Positions 45,711 through 55,347 of a DNA stretch of 64,000 nt are shown here, one piece after another; the stretch's first letter is position 1, and each line of letters opens with the position of its first letter. Source of the stretch: an uncultured Sporosarcina sp. (GTDB lineage: Bacteria; Bacillota; Bacilli; Bacillales_A; Planococcaceae); assembly GCA_947644645.1 (NCBI GenBank), contig CANSAF010000005.1, positions 28,109 through 92,108 on the forward strand, in the 5' to 3' direction. The notes under the pieces are model-generated. The model did no database searches, was not told the DNA's origin, and worked only from the letters and a program-made list of their open reading frames with translations. A program made the translations under genes and the position numbers.

Positions 45711-47318
45711 ATGAAAAATTCATTACGTTTATTGTTATTTGCAATTTTAACCTTAACCATTATTTTAGCAGGTTGTACTTCTAAGTCGAAACCGAAATCA
45801 ACAGAGGATGGAGAGAAAGAAGATACGAAGAAAGACGAACTTGTTCTTGCATTTAACGCAGAGCCAGATGCAGGCTTTGACCCAGTAACAGGTTGGGGAC
45901 GTTACGGATCTCCAATTTTCCAAAGTACCATTTTAAAAAGAAATGATGATTTAGAAATTGTCAATGATTTGGCAACAGATTATGAAGTAAGTGAAGACGG
46001 AAAAACATGGGTCGTTCATTTACGCGATGATGTGAAATTTTCAGACGGCGAACCTTTAACCGCAAAGGATGTAGTGTTTACATTTGAAAAAGCGGCAGCG
46101 AGTGGTTCAGTTGTCGATTTGAATGCACTAGAATCGGTAGAAGCAATTGACGAGACGACTGTACAGTTTACATTGAAAGAACCACGGTCTACGTTTGTCA
46201 ATAATTTAGTGGCAACAGGAATTGTGCCAGAACATGCTTATGATGAAAATTATGCAGAAAATCCAATTGGTTCAGGTCCATTTAAATTAGTGCAATGGGA
46301 CAAAGGACAACAATTAATTGTTGAAGCGAATGAACATTTTTATGATCAGCAACCTAACTTCAAGAAATTAACATTCTTATTTTTAAACGAAGATGCAGCA
46401 TTTGCCGCGGCACAAGCAGGAACGGTTGATTTTGCTTATATTCCAGCGGCATTTAGTCAAAAAGAAGTGCCAGGCATGGAATTAAAAGTATTGGAAACGG
46501 TGGATAACCGAGGCATTGTATTCCCTTATGTACCATCAGGACAGACGACAGAAGACGGTCTACCAATCGGTAATGATGTAACGTCTGATGTCGCAATTCG
46601 TAAAGCAATTGATATGGGGGTTGACCGTGAGGCATTAATCGATGGTGTCTTAGAAGGATACGGAACACCAGCTTATTCTTCAGTAGATGGACTTCCTTGG
46701 TGGAATCCAGATACAGTCATTGAAGACGGCGATTTAGAAGGCGCAGCAAAATTATTAGATGAAGCAGGCTGGGTCATGAATGAGCAAGACGGCGTTCGTG
46801 AAAAAGATGGTTTGAAAGCAGAATTCAGTTTGTATTATTTAGCAAATGATGAAATTCGTCAGTCACTGTCAATTACAGTGGCAGATATGTTAAAACCACT
46901 TGGCATCAAGGTGAATGTTGAAGGCGGAAGCTGGGATGTCATCGGGCAGAAAATGTATTCAGAAGCGGTATTAATGGGCTGGGGAAGTCATGACCCGCAT
47001 GAATTATATAATATTTATGGTTCAGAAAATGCAGGCGTAGAGTTCTTTAACACAGGTTATTATAAAAACGAAAAAGTGGATGAATATTTCCAAAAAGCAC
47101 TTTTAGCGAATAGTGAAGAAGAAGCGATTGAATATTGGAAGAAAGCACAGTGGGACGGCGAAACTGGGCTAAGCGGAAAAGGCGATGCGGCTTGGGCTTG
47201 GTTAGTGAATATTAATCATTTGTATTTAGTTAAAGAAGGTTTAGATATTGGTGATCAAAGAATTCATGTACATGGGCATGCTTGGCCATCGACAGATAAT
47301 ATTGCGGACTGGAAATAA
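45711..47318 (+). CDS. nikA: Nickel/peptide-type binding lipoprotein (NikA/CntA-like)
   Basis: SBP family 5 protein, 535 residues: signal with IILAGC (Cys22), GWGRYGSPIFQSTILKRND, VSEDGKTWVVHLRDDVKFSDGEPLTAKDVVFTFEKA and NPIGSGPFKL. ATG 45711 is chosen because TTTGGAGTAGG lies just before; the upstream ATG 45693 overlaps the nikR stop. Linkage to NikR indicates nickel, probably as a chelate. The MGWGSHDPHELYNIYG segment offers histidines near the ligand cleft. No staphylopine-type synthesis genes are nearby. Confidence 0.87.
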   Translation: MKNSLRLLLFAILTLTIILAGCTSKSKPKSTEDGEKEDTKKDELVLAFNAEPDAGFDPVTGWGRYGSPIFQSTILKRNDDLEIVNDLATDYEVSEDGKTWVVHLRDDVKFSDGEPLTAKDVVFTFEKAAASGSVVDLNALESVEAIDETTVQFTLKEPRSTFVNNLVATGIVPEHAYDENYAENPIGSGPFKLVQWDKGQQLIVEANEHFYDQQPNFKKLTFLFLNEDAAFAAAQAGTVDFAYIPAAFSQKEVPGMELKVLETVDNRGIVFPYVPSGQTTEDGLPIGNDVTSDVAIRKAIDMGVDREALIDGVLEGYGTPAYSSVDGLPWWNPDTVIEDGDLEGAAKLLDEAGWVMNEQDGVREKDGLKAEFSLYYLANDEIRQSLSITVADMLKPLGIKVNVEGGSWDVIGQKMYSEAVLMGWGSHDPHELYNIYGSENAGVEFFNTGYYKNEKVDEYFQKALLANSEEEAIEYWKKAQWDGETGLSGKGDAAWAWLVNINHLYLVKEGLDIGDQRIHVHGHAWPSTDNIADWK

Positions 47319-47334
47319 GTGAAGGGGTGATTAA

Positions 47335-48324
47335 ATGGCTTTAAAAATTGGGCGTTTTTTATTTTTTAAAGCGATCCGCATTGCAACTTTACTCGTTGCG
47401 ATTTGTTTAATCTCTTTTTTACTTGTGAAAAATTCACCCATTGATCCCATTCAAGCGTATATTGGTGCGGATATGTTGAAAGTAAGCCCCGAGCAAAGAG
47501 CACAAATCGAAGCATATTGGGGACTAGATCAACCTGTTATGACGCAATTTTTCAGTTGGGGATCAGCAGTATTACAAGGAGACTTAGGGACGTCAATGAT
47601 TTACAGACGTCCCGTTATTGATGTCATTGGTGAACGCTTTGTCAATTCCATTGTATTAATGGTTGCGGCGTGGATTTTATCGGGCATTATTGGCTTTACA
47701 CTCGGCGTCATTGCGGCAATGAAAAGAAATACATGGATTGACCGAATGATTCAATGGTATTGCTATACATTGGCCTCGACACCGACATTTTGGGTTGGTT
47801 TATTAATGGTCATTGTTTTTGCCGTATGGCTCGGATGGTTCCCAGTCGGTTTAGGCGTTCCAGTTGGCGTATTGGCGGAAGATGTAACGATACTGGATCG
47901 TTTACAACATTTGTTTTTACCTGTGATTACATTAAGTATTGTAGGCGTAGCAGGTGTTGCACTTCATACGCGTCAAAAATTAATCGATGTACTTTCAAGT
48001 GATTATATTTTATTTGCGAAAGCGCGTGGTGAACGTGGATTTCTATTGTTTTGGCGACATGGTTTAAGAAATATTTTATTGCCTGCGATTACCTTACAAT
48101 TCGCAGCGTTTAGTGAATTATTTGGCGGAGCTGTGCTTGCTGAACAAGTTTTCTCGTATCCCGGACTTGGGCAAGCAACTGTTGAAGCAGGATTACGCGG
48201 AGATGTCCCGTTATTATTAGGACTCGTGATTTTTAGTACGTTCTTCGTCTTTACTGGAAATTTACTTGCAGATTTAATTTATCAAGTTGTCGATCCGAGA
48301 ACGAGAGAGGGGCGCGTCAAATGA
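47335..48324 (+). CDS. nikB: Nickel importer permease NikB-like
   Basis: DppB/NikB permease of 329 residues. It begins FKAIRIATLLVAICLISFLLVKNSPIDPI, has YWGLDQPVMTQFFSWG and the coupling EAA-type region DYILFAKARGERGFLLFWRHGLRNILLPAITL. It follows nikA by 16 bases and overlaps nikC by four (ATGA), so it is translationally coupled. Confidence 0.9.
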   Translation: MALKIGRFLFFKAIRIATLLVAICLISFLLVKNSPIDPIQAYIGADMLKVSPEQRAQIEAYWGLDQPVMTQFFSWGSAVLQGDLGTSMIYRRPVIDVIGERFVNSIVLMVAAWILSGIIGFTLGVIAAMKRNTWIDRMIQWYCYTLASTPTFWVGLLMVIVFAVWLGWFPVGLGVPVGVLAEDVTILDRLQHLFLPVITLSIVGVAGVALHTRQKLIDVLSSDYILFAKARGERGFLLFWRHGLRNILLPAITLQFAAFSELFGGAVLAEQVFSYPGLGQATVEAGLRGDVPLLLGLVIFSTFFVFTGNLLADLIYQVVDPRTREGRVK

Positions 48325-49154
48325 AAATGAACCTTCTATCGAATCGTAGACAAAAAACATTATGGATGATGGTTATTGGAACGATTGTTTTACTGGCAAT
48401 TATTTTTAGTAAAGTTTGGGTAGATACGGATAAAATTTTAACCAATTTAAATACGCGAAATGTTGCGCCGACGTGGGATTATTTATTTGGCACGGATTGG
48501 CTCGGTCGCGATATGTTTACGCGAACGATGATGGGCCTTTCTTTAAGTATCCGTGTGGGACTGATTGGTGCGATTGGAAGTACGGTAATTGCTTTAACGC
48601 TTGGTATGGTTGCGGCGACAATGGGAAAAACGGTTGACCGTGTGATTTCATGGTTGATTGATTTGTTTTTAAGTGTCCCCCATTTAGTGGCGCTAATTTT
48701 AATTTCATTTACAGTGGGTGGCGGTTTTAAAGGCGTTGTCATCGGACTGATTGCGACGCATTGGCCGAGCCTTGCGCGTGTGATTCGAGCAGAAGTGATG
48801 CAAGTGCGTTCTGCTGAATATGTGCAAATGTCACGCCGCTTAGGAAAATCGAATGGATGGATTGCCGTTCATCATATTTTCCCGCATCTTGTGCCACAAG
48901 TGATTATCGGGTTTATGTTATTGTTCCCGCATGCGATTTTACATGAAGCGGCGATTACTTTTTTAGGGTTAGGCTTATCGCCACATGAACCAGCAATTGG
49001 TATTATTTTATCGGAATCAATGAAGTATTTATCGTCTGGCTTATGGTGGCTCGCATTTTTCCCAGGGCTTGCGTTACTCATTGTCGTTCGTTTATTTGAT
49101 AAAATTGGTGAGAGTTTAAAAGTATTAATTGACCCAACGAAAGCGCATTTGTAG
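48321..49154 (+). CDS. nikC: Nickel importer permease NikC-like
   Basis: DppC/NikC permease, 277 residues; FGTDWLGRDMFTRTMMGLSLSIRVGL is the family opening and EYVQMSRRLGKSNGWIAVHHIFPHLVPQV the coupling loop. It lacks the longer N-terminal segment of some OppC proteins. It overlaps nikB and precedes nikD by 13 bases. Confidence 0.9.
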   Translation: MKMNLLSNRRQKTLWMMVIGTIVLLAIIFSKVWVDTDKILTNLNTRNVAPTWDYLFGTDWLGRDMFTRTMMGLSLSIRVGLIGAIGSTVIALTLGMVAATMGKTVDRVISWLIDLFLSVPHLVALILISFTVGGGFKGVVIGLIATHWPSLARVIRAEVMQVRSAEYVQMSRRLGKSNGWIAVHHIFPHLVPQVIIGFMLLFPHAILHEAAITFLGLGLSPHEPAIGIILSESMKYLSSGLWWLAFFPGLALLIVVRLFDKIGESLKVLIDPTKAHL

Positions 49155-49167
49155 GAGGAGGAAATAG

Positions 49168-50091
49168 ATGGCCATTTTAGAAGTGAAAAATTTATCGATT
49201 TCTTTCGAGCAATATCGCAGTGGTTTAAAACGTGAAGTGATCGATGTGATGTCGAATTTAAGTATCGAGTTGGAAGAAGGCGAAATTTTAGCGATTGTCG
49301 GCTCGAGTGGTTCTGGGAAAAGTTTATTGGCACATGCGATGTTAAATATCCTTCCGGAAAACGCGAAAACGAGCGGGCAAATCTTTTATGAAGGTAAGCC
49401 GTTAACAGATGTAGAGTTGACGGCATTACGTGGAAAAGAGCTTGCGTTTATTCCACAATCTGTCAACTTTTTAGATCCACTTATGCAAGTTGGAAAACAA
49501 GTTCGGCAATCTTCTAGAAACGGCAATGCAGTCGAAAAACAACGTAGCGTTTTTGAATGTTATCATCTTGGAAAAGAAGTTGAAAAGCTGTATCCATTTC
49601 AACTTTCTGGTGGGATGGCACGCCGAACTTTATTGTCCACAGCTGCGGTTAGTGATGCGAAAATTATTATTGCGGATGAACCGACACCTGGATTAGACGA
49701 AGTTGTGATTCAGGAAGCTTTGCGAAATTTTAGAGAGTTTGCGGATGAAAATCGTGCAGTCATGCTGATTACGCATGATATTGGCGCGGCTTTAACAATC
49801 GCGGATAAAATCGCGGTATTTTACGCGGGAACGGTTGTGGAAATTGCCCCCGTTGGCGATTTTTCCGGCAAAGGTGAAAAATTACGCCATCCATATACAA
49901 AAGCTTTATGGCGTGCATTGCCACAAAATGAATTTACGCCAATTCCAGGTGCACAGCCCCATTTAAGCGATTTGCCAAAAGGTTGTTTATTTGCGCCAAG
50001 ATGTCCACTGATGACGGAAGCTTGTACGGTGGAAAGACCAAGAGTTCGTGAGTTAAGGGATGGAAAGGTGCGATGTATTCATGCGACTTGA
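49168..50091 (+). CDS. nikD: Nickel importer ATPase NikD-like
   Basis: A 307-residue ATPase: Walker A GSSGSGKSLL, signature LSGGMARR, Walker B IIADEPTPGLDE, LITHD, and the oligopeptide-importer C-terminal extension with LFAPRCPLMTEAC, which in relatives holds an iron-sulfur or metal site. GGAGGAGG precedes ATG 49168. It overlaps nikE by 11 bases. Confidence 0.9.
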   Translation: MAILEVKNLSISFEQYRSGLKREVIDVMSNLSIELEEGEILAIVGSSGSGKSLLAHAMLNILPENAKTSGQIFYEGKPLTDVELTALRGKELAFIPQSVNFLDPLMQVGKQVRQSSRNGNAVEKQRSVFECYHLGKEVEKLYPFQLSGGMARRTLLSTAAVSDAKIIIADEPTPGLDEVVIQEALRNFREFADENRAVMLITHDIGAALTIADKIAVFYAGTVVEIAPVGDFSGKGEKLRHPYTKALWRALPQNEFTPIPGAQPHLSDLPKGCLFAPRCPLMTEACTVERPRVRELRDGKVRCIHAT

Positions 50092-50674
50092 AGCAAAAGG
50101 CATTGGGTTTAAGTATGAAAAAGGACCTTGGCTTTTTCGCGATGTCAATTTTCACGTTGAAGCAGGAGAAGTCGTTGGAATTACGGGGGCAAGTGGACGC
50201 GGAAAAACAACTTTTTGTAGAATTTTAGCTGGTTTTGAGCGAGCGCTAGAAGGAGAAATTTTACTCGATGGCCAAAAGATTTTACCGAAAGGAATGCATC
50301 CCGTTCAACTTGTTTTACAACATCCAGAACAAGCCGTCAATCCACGTTGGAAAATGAGGAAAGTGCTTGAAGAAAGCGGCACGTTCGATGAAAACATACA
50401 ACGTTTATTAGGCATTGAAAAAGAATGGCTTTCCCGTTGGCCGGGTGAATTATCCGGCGGCGAGTTACAAAGATTTTGCGTAGCACGCGCCATTTCAGCA
50501 AGTCCAAAATTTTTAATTGCCGATGAAATGACAACGATGTTAGACGCGATTACCCAAGCACAAATTTGGCAAGCTGTTTTGGAAACAGCAAAAGAACGAA
50601 ATATGGGCATCATCGTCGTCAGTCATGAACGAAAACTGATGGAAAGATTATGCGATCGTATTGTAGAGTTGTAA
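50081..50674 (+). CDS. nikE: Nickel importer ATPase NikE-like, short form
   Basis: A 197-residue ATPase with Walker A GASGRGKTT, LSGGELQRFC, FLIADEMTTMLD and VSHE. It ends right after the H-loop, without the C-terminal extension of OppF/DppF; Cnt-type importers have a similarly short second ATPase. ATG 50081 follows GGAAAGGTG. It is the last gene before the right palindromic element, which starts within two bases of the stop and may supply the terminator. Confidence 0.87.
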   Translation: MRLEAKGIGFKYEKGPWLFRDVNFHVEAGEVVGITGASGRGKTTFCRILAGFERALEGEILLDGQKILPKGMHPVQLVLQHPEQAVNPRWKMRKVLEESGTFDENIQRLLGIEKEWLSRWPGELSGGELQRFCVARAISASPKFLIADEMTTMLDAITQAQIWQAVLETAKERNMGIIVVSHERKLMERLCDRIVEL

Positions 50675-50832
50675 AGTGAAACTTCAATCAGTGGGGGGGG
50701 GGCTTCATCCCCCACTGATTGTTAGTTGAACCAATCGGGCTTTTACGGACAGTTGATCTCCCACTTATCTTTAGCGTTTTTGCTTGAATCTTGAAGTGGG
50801 AGTCTTACTGTCCGTTATTGCGGGATAAAAAC
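50672..50832 (+). mobile_element. IS605-like palindromic element, right copy
   Basis: Inverted relative of 44042-44268: hairpin ATCAGTGGGGG...CCCCCACTGAT (about 50687-50720), then GAACCAATCGGGCTTTTACGG, hairpin CTCCCACTT...AAGTGGGAG (about 50759-50803), and CCG/CGG near 50814-50824. It lacks the roughly 60-base insert of the left copy. The two copies bracket the 6.4-kb nickel segment. Confidence 0.6.
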
Positions 50833-50972
50833 AGCCGTCCAAGTTGGTTTTGGGCGATTTTTTTGGTTGGTGGAGAGTTTGGAATCGTTCAATTGATTGA
50901 GGGGAGTTGTTCTTTTTATGGTAAAGTAGATTGTAGATAGGGGATTTGTTTGATGATTGGGGAGGTTTTAAG

Positions 50973-51149
50973 ATGAAGTATGTAGTTGGTATGTATATTG
51001 TTATGGCTATAATGGTAGCCGTAAATTTGATTAGTGAATTTATTCTTAAAGGCGAGTACTGGGCAATTGGTAGTTGGGCTATAGTTATGCTTTTCCTCTT
51101 GGGAGGTGTCCTTTTTGCTAATGCAAGATACTATTTGTCGAGAAAGTAA
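50973..51149 (+). CDS. Small two-helix membrane protein
   Basis: A 58-residue protein with two hydrophobic helices (about 4-24 and 30-50) and a basic tail (YYLSRK). ATG 50973 has a strong GGGGAGG eight bases upstream, which is the main reason to believe it. No family recognised. Confidence 0.6.
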   Translation: MKYVVGMYIVMAIMVAVNLISEFILKGEYWAIGSWAIVMLFLLGGVLFANARYYLSRK

Positions 51150-51300
51150 GTACCGCAAAAGGGCACAATTCTCTTATAAGTGATTGGTGCTTTATCAAGA
51201 TTGGATAAGTTATTTGTAAAGAATTTCGTAAACTATGAAGGTTCTATGGTAATATTAAATCAGTTTTAATCTGGAGTGGTAGAAGAAGGGCAGTGATGGG

Positions 51301-51507
51301 ATGGAAAGAAGTCAAAAAATCGGGGTACTTATTGCTATACTCTGCGGTTTATCTCTTATGTTTTCAAGCGTAATTTATAATAGCGGGGCAAGTGGTTTAA
51401 TCATTGGTACCTATGCGGTTATTATGTTTGTTGTATTGTCTGCATTAGTTGTAAAAATGATTCTACAATTAAATGGTAAGAAGAGTATGAATGAATCAGG
51501 GCATTAA
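51301..51507 (+). CDS. Small two-helix membrane protein
   Basis: A 68-residue protein with hydrophobic segments at about 8-25 and 32-56 and a charged tail. The ribosome binding site is weak (AAGGG about 12 bases upstream). It has no recognised family and may be an accessory orphan like its neighbour. Confidence 0.5.
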   Translation: MERSQKIGVLIAILCGLSLMFSSVIYNSGASGLIIGTYAVIMFVVLSALVVKMILQLNGKKSMNESGH

Positions 51508-51536
51508 AACTTTACTTATTCATCAACAAGATGCTC

Positions 51537-51677
51537 CATTTTGAGTTTTTAAAAGAAGTACTGAAAGGAATCACGCGTGCGTTAAGTGCACATCTCTTTC
51601 AGAAAACTTTTTTAGACGAAAAGAAAACCACCCAACGCCGTCGTAAGCAAAAGGGTGGTTCTCGTAAGAAAAAGTAA
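51537..51677 (+). pseudogene. C-terminal transposase remnant
   Basis: An in-frame tail reads HFEFLKEVLKGITRALSAHLF...KKTTQRRRKQKGG and ends in a basic SRKKK before TAA 51675. The helical and very basic end resembles the C-terminus of DDE transposases; no start or catalytic part is present. Terminator-like hairpins follow (about 51735-51766 and 51866-51893). The 51508-52041 gap holds nothing else except a possible ECF-type promoter element TGAAAC at 51959-51964. Confidence 0.4.
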
Positions 51678-52041
51678 TATTCAATAATCGACAACCACCG
51701 CCTGTACGGCCAAGGCTGCAAGAAGGAAGAGTTAGCCGCTCTTTCTTCTTTTATTATCTATACCCATTCTAACTGAAATATATACTAAATTCAAGGTGAA
51801 GAGAAGTTATTCAGAGAACTTCCCTTTCGGATGATATGGAAGAATAATTATATGACATTAGTGAGAAAAAGCATCCTTCAGGGTGCTTTTTCTGTTCCCG
51901 TAAATAATATGCTGCCTCTGTCGATTATGTAAGTGACAGGGGACGATATTATTGAAGATGAAACAACTATTTTAATAAAAACTGCTAATCATGCATCTTT
52001 TTTTGAAGATGAAATCTCTAATAGGTAGGACGGTGAAAAAG

Positions 52042-52578
52042 ATGTGGGTAAATGATAAGAAAGTCAAAAAAGCAATTGGAGGAGATCAGGAAGCACTTCT
52101 ATTTTTAATTAAGCAAGAAAAAGAAAAGCTTTACCGAACTGCTTATAGCTATGTCAGAAATGAAGCGGATGCTTTAGACATATTTCAAAAAACAGTGCTC
52201 ATTGCAATTGAATCAATTCATCAATTAAGGGAACCTAAATATTTTTCAACATGGTTAATGAGAATTTGTATCAATGCATCGATCAGGGTACTAAAAGAAC
52301 AAAAGAAAGTCATTTTAATGAATGAGCCAAATCGTAATTCATTTTCGTTGGATACAGAAAAATCTGCGGAAAAATTAGATTTACTCGATGCAATTTTTAA
52401 GTTAGATGAAAAATATAAGACCATTCTCATTTTACGATATTACGAAGATTTAACTTTCCAGCAAATCGCTGAGTTGCTGGACGAACCAATTGGCACAGTT
52501 AAATCAAAAGGAAAAAGGGCATTATCGAAAATTAAACATTTACTAAAGGGAGTGTATGTAGATGAGAGGGCAAAATGA
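52042..52578 (+). CDS. ECF-type RNA polymerase sigma factor
   Basis: A 178-residue sigma-70 family protein with region 2 (LYRTAYSYVRNEADALDIFQKTVLIAIESIHQLREPKYFSTWLMRICIN) and region 4 (LDEKYKTILILRYYEDLTFQQIAELLDEPIGTVKSKGKRALSKIK). ATG 52042 or GTG 52033 is the start; GGTAGGA lies upstream. The anti-sigma gene overlaps its end. A TGAAAC at 51959 could be its own -35, as ECF factors are often autoregulated. The signal and targets are unknown. Confidence 0.88.
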   Translation: MWVNDKKVKKAIGGDQEALLFLIKQEKEKLYRTAYSYVRNEADALDIFQKTVLIAIESIHQLREPKYFSTWLMRICINASIRVLKEQKKVILMNEPNRNSFSLDTEKSAEKLDLLDAIFKLDEKYKTILILRYYEDLTFQQIAELLDEPIGTVKSKGKRALSKIKHLLKGVYVDERAK

Positions 52579-53572
52579 TTTCAAAAAAGCGTTAGATGAA
52601 ATTCCTGTTCCAACCGATAAACTAGATGCAATTTTGACAGATACCTTTAAGAAAAAGACTAAAAAATTCACTTTAAAACGATGGGTGAAATATAGCGCGG
52701 CTGTAGCGATTCTGTCATTGGGTATGATCACGAGTGCTAATCTATCTCCTGCGTTCGCTAATTTCATCACACAAATTCCAATTATGGGGCATGCTTTTGA
52801 ATACTTTATTTTACAGGAAGATTATTATGAAGCCTATGGGGATATTAGTACAGATATTGGCATGTCAGCGGAAAGTAATGGGGTTGAATTGTTGATTGAG
52901 CAAGCATTTTTTGATGGGAATACCGTAACGCTTTCATATGTACTGCGGACAGAGAAGAAATTTGATACGTCACCAACTTTCGGTAATGTACCAACTGTTG
53001 AAGGTAGTTGGAATAATGCGGGGTATGAAGCGGAATATATAGAAGGCATAGGCTATGTCGGGATGATGACTGTATTAAATTGGGGAAATACAAAAGACAA
53101 GGTAAATGTTGTTTGGAAACCAAAATCGATTACCTTCGATGATCAGACGATTGATGGAGATTGGAAATTTGCCTTTTCTTTGGATAAATTGGAAGGAACG
53201 CAGATAGAAATTAATGAACAAGTAAGTAAAGATGGTGTTACTGTGAAATTAATTGATGCGATCAAAACAGATGTCAATTTAACGATCAAATATATGCAAG
53301 AAATTCTTCCATCTGTTCTGGATGAATGGAGTGCCGTGGAAGCAGAGTTATCTGCAATTGATAATTTAGGAAATGAATATGAAGTTCCATATAACGGCGG
53401 TGTGGTAACCGAAGATGCGATTACGAACGAAGATTTTAGATGGAATGCCACAATCCACGGCTTAAATCCAGATGCAACGTCGATTACATTCTATCCATTC
53501 GCTCATCTGAGCAAAATCGGAACAGAATCAATTCGAATTGATTTCGATCCGATTGTTGTTGAACTGAAATAA
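52562..53572 (+). CDS. DUF4179-type membrane anti-sigma factor
   Basis: A 336-residue protein. The N-terminal cytoplasmic part (about 1-40) should bind the sigma factor; one transmembrane segment (about 43-62, YSAAVAILSLGMITSANLSPA) leads to an extracellular beta-rich domain with DUF4179 features (FANFITQIPIMGHAFEYF, VTLSYVLRT, KFAFSLDKLEG). The start overlaps the sigma gene by 17 bases, so the pair is co-translated. It would hold the sigma factor inactive until an envelope signal. Confidence 0.85.
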   Translation: MRGQNDFKKALDEIPVPTDKLDAILTDTFKKKTKKFTLKRWVKYSAAVAILSLGMITSANLSPAFANFITQIPIMGHAFEYFILQEDYYEAYGDISTDIGMSAESNGVELLIEQAFFDGNTVTLSYVLRTEKKFDTSPTFGNVPTVEGSWNNAGYEAEYIEGIGYVGMMTVLNWGNTKDKVNVVWKPKSITFDDQTIDGDWKFAFSLDKLEGTQIEINEQVSKDGVTVKLIDAIKTDVNLTIKYMQEILPSVLDEWSAVEAELSAIDNLGNEYEVPYNGGVVTEDAITNEDFRWNATIHGLNPDATSITFYPFAHLSKIGTESIRIDFDPIVVELK

Positions 53573-53676
53573 ATTAGGGTGTTTATAGGAGATTGAACGT
53601 TATATGGAAATAAGTGAATGACTGGGAAGGGTTTTTGAAGAGAATATTAAATAAGTGATTGTCATAAAGTATAATC

Positions 53677-53712
53677 AAAAAACGCACAGACTATAATGCT
53701 GTGCGTTTTTGC
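53677..53712. terminator. Terminator between the anti-sigma gene and the minus-strand array
   Basis: AACGCACAG (53681-53689) pairs with CTGTGCGTT (53699-53707), with A-run before and T-run after, so it can work on both strands. Confidence 0.85.
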
Positions 53713-53824
53713 TTGTCGTGTTTTATTGTTGGGAATTCTTCTACAATCGCGCCCGATTGTGGGCTTCCTAAGTAATGATGAAATATTTATCTTTGTTTAT
53801 ATATTTCATTTTTGAGTTGTCGAA

Positions 53825-54429
53825 TTAAGTACAAGCAATGAAGTACCAATTCTTGCTCATTCTTTGCTTTTTCACTATCTTTGCCATTACATCTTCATCT
53901 GTTGGCTCGACGCCATTTGGGGAATAAACATATCCAGAAAAATTATCAAGCACTCCTCGACTAGTGAAAAATAGTAATTTATCATTCATCTTCATCACTT
54001 CTTTTCCGTCTGATAAAGATGAACTGCGATATTCTTCTGGTATACGGAAAAGACTGCCACGTGTATTTGTGGTCTCTATTTCCCCATTTATTATTGAATT
54101 CACAATGTTTTCCCTATCCTCGAGGTTAAAAGAGAATTCGGCTTTCCGAAGTAGAGGAGAGAAGGGTTGGTAAATCAATAAAAAGATAAGCAAGAGATTT
54201 AGCACTAAAGGAAATAGATTTCTCTTTAGTTGTCTATTCTTCAATGAATATACAACTATAAAAATCAAGACAAGTATTGCTCCAACAAGTGGTATCAGAT
54301 ACAAAGGGATACTTAAGAAAAGCCAAATCAAAAATCCGAAAAAAAAGTGGCTTACAGCTTGTCCAATAAGATAAAGACTAAATAACACACTTAATATAAC
54401 GATAATCCACTTATTTCTAGAAATCATAC
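53825..54429 (-). CDS. Hypothetical membrane protein
   Basis: A 201-residue protein. ATG 54429 follows GGAGGTG by about five bases, a better start than the upstream in-frame one. There are three or four hydrophobic helices (about 5-120: IVILSVLFSLYLIGQ, FLIWLFLSIPLYLIPLVGAILVLIFIVVYSL, LLLIFLLIYQPF), then an extracellular domain ending EDVMAKIVKKQRMSKNWYFIACT. I do not recognise the family. It is the last unit of the AATCGGGC array. Confidence 0.7.
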
Positions 54430-54559
54430 TACACCTCCAATAATTAAAGTTCCAAATGTTTTGACGACTTAAATTATTAGAGGTTGCATTTGTATTATTT
54501 AAAGTGGTCATTTTACTGAAAAAGGAGAAAATCCTTGTTAAAGAATTGCGCCCGATTAT

Positions 54560-54790
54560 TTAATCTGAAAAATTATCAAACAAATATTCTAAAGCTTCTT
54601 TTCCTTCTACATCTCCTACACTCTTAAATCTTTCAACAACAATATCGTCATGTTCAGCAGCAAACTCAACTTCCCATCTTTCACCTGGTACTGAAATATC
54701 AACCCTGATATATTCATCTCTTGTTTTATCTAAAGTATAATAAATTTTATTACGTTCTAGTTTTTCTAAAAACCCAATAAAACTTTTCAT
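54560..54790 (-). CDS. Small orphan protein, immunity-like
   Basis: A 76-residue soluble acidic protein starting MKSFIGFLEKLERNKIYYTLDK, ATG 54790 behind AAAGAGGTG. The compact alpha/beta pattern (RVDISVPGERWEVEFAAEHDDIVVERF) and a C-terminal helix are like small immunity-type proteins common in Bacillus accessory regions. No toxin partner is adjacent. Preceded by an AATCGGGCTATTTTG unit start. Confidence 0.7.
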   Translation of the reverse strand: MKSFIGFLEKLERNKIYYTLDKTRDEYIRVDISVPGERWEVEFAAEHDDIVVERFKSVGDVEGKEALEYLFDNFSD

Positions 54791-54877
54791 TGCTACACCT
54801 CTTTCATTCCTCAAAATAGCCCGATTCTGGTACAGCGTTGTCCCACAAACGCACCCGTTTGTGAAGGGGCAAGACAT

Positions 54878-55054
54878 TTAACTTTTAGCTTTCTTATTGG
54901 ATTTAGATATCCGTTCCACAAAAATAAAAACAAAAAATGCAATGACAGTAAGTCCAATATTTTCACCCCAACGAATTTCTGGTCGGAATAACCACTGTAA
55001 AGCCGTTAGAAATACGATAAAAATTAAACAATAAGTTAGTGCTCTTTTAAACAT
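54878..55054 (-). CDS. Small two-helix membrane protein
   Basis: A 58-residue protein, MFKRALTYCLIFIVFLTALQ, with a second helix LTVIAFFVFIFVE and a basic tail. AGAGAGGGATG lies six bases before ATG 55054 and an AATCGGGCCATTATTTTG unit start lies just upstream. No family recognised. Confidence 0.65.
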   Translation of the reverse strand: MFKRALTYCLIFIVFLTALQWLFRPEIRWGENIGLTVIAFFVFIFVERISKSNKKAKS

Positions 55055-55146
55055 ATATTCATCCCTCTCTGTTTCAAAATAATGGCCCGATTGAATGACA
55101 ACCCTTATGCTGTTATCGCGCCCGATTGCTTAACAAAAAATTCATA

Positions 55147-55347
55147 TTACTTACTTTTATAATCAATCTTTTTATTCCTGATAATGCCCCAAATCACTAA
55201 TACAATGAGAAAAATAAATAGTAATGTAAATATAATGCCGTGACCCATTTCTTGATTAGAATAACTTCGATAAGCATAGAAAACCATTGCTACTGAATTT
55301 ATAAATAATCCTAGAAGTATCAATGGGTGGATTTTAATTTTAGGCAA
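55147..55347 (-). CDS. Small two-helix membrane protein
   Basis: A 66-residue protein: helices about 8-25 and 37-57, with a basic tail KNKKIDYKSK. The start is TTG 55347 behind a strong GGGGGAGG. It is preceded by the near-copy unit start GGGCCATTTTGCGGAAG and followed by AATCGGGCGCGATAAC. Confidence 0.65.
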   Translation of the reverse strand: MPKIKIHPLILLGLFINSVAMVFYAYRSYSNQEMGHGIIFTLLFIFLIVLVIWGIIRNKKIDYKSK

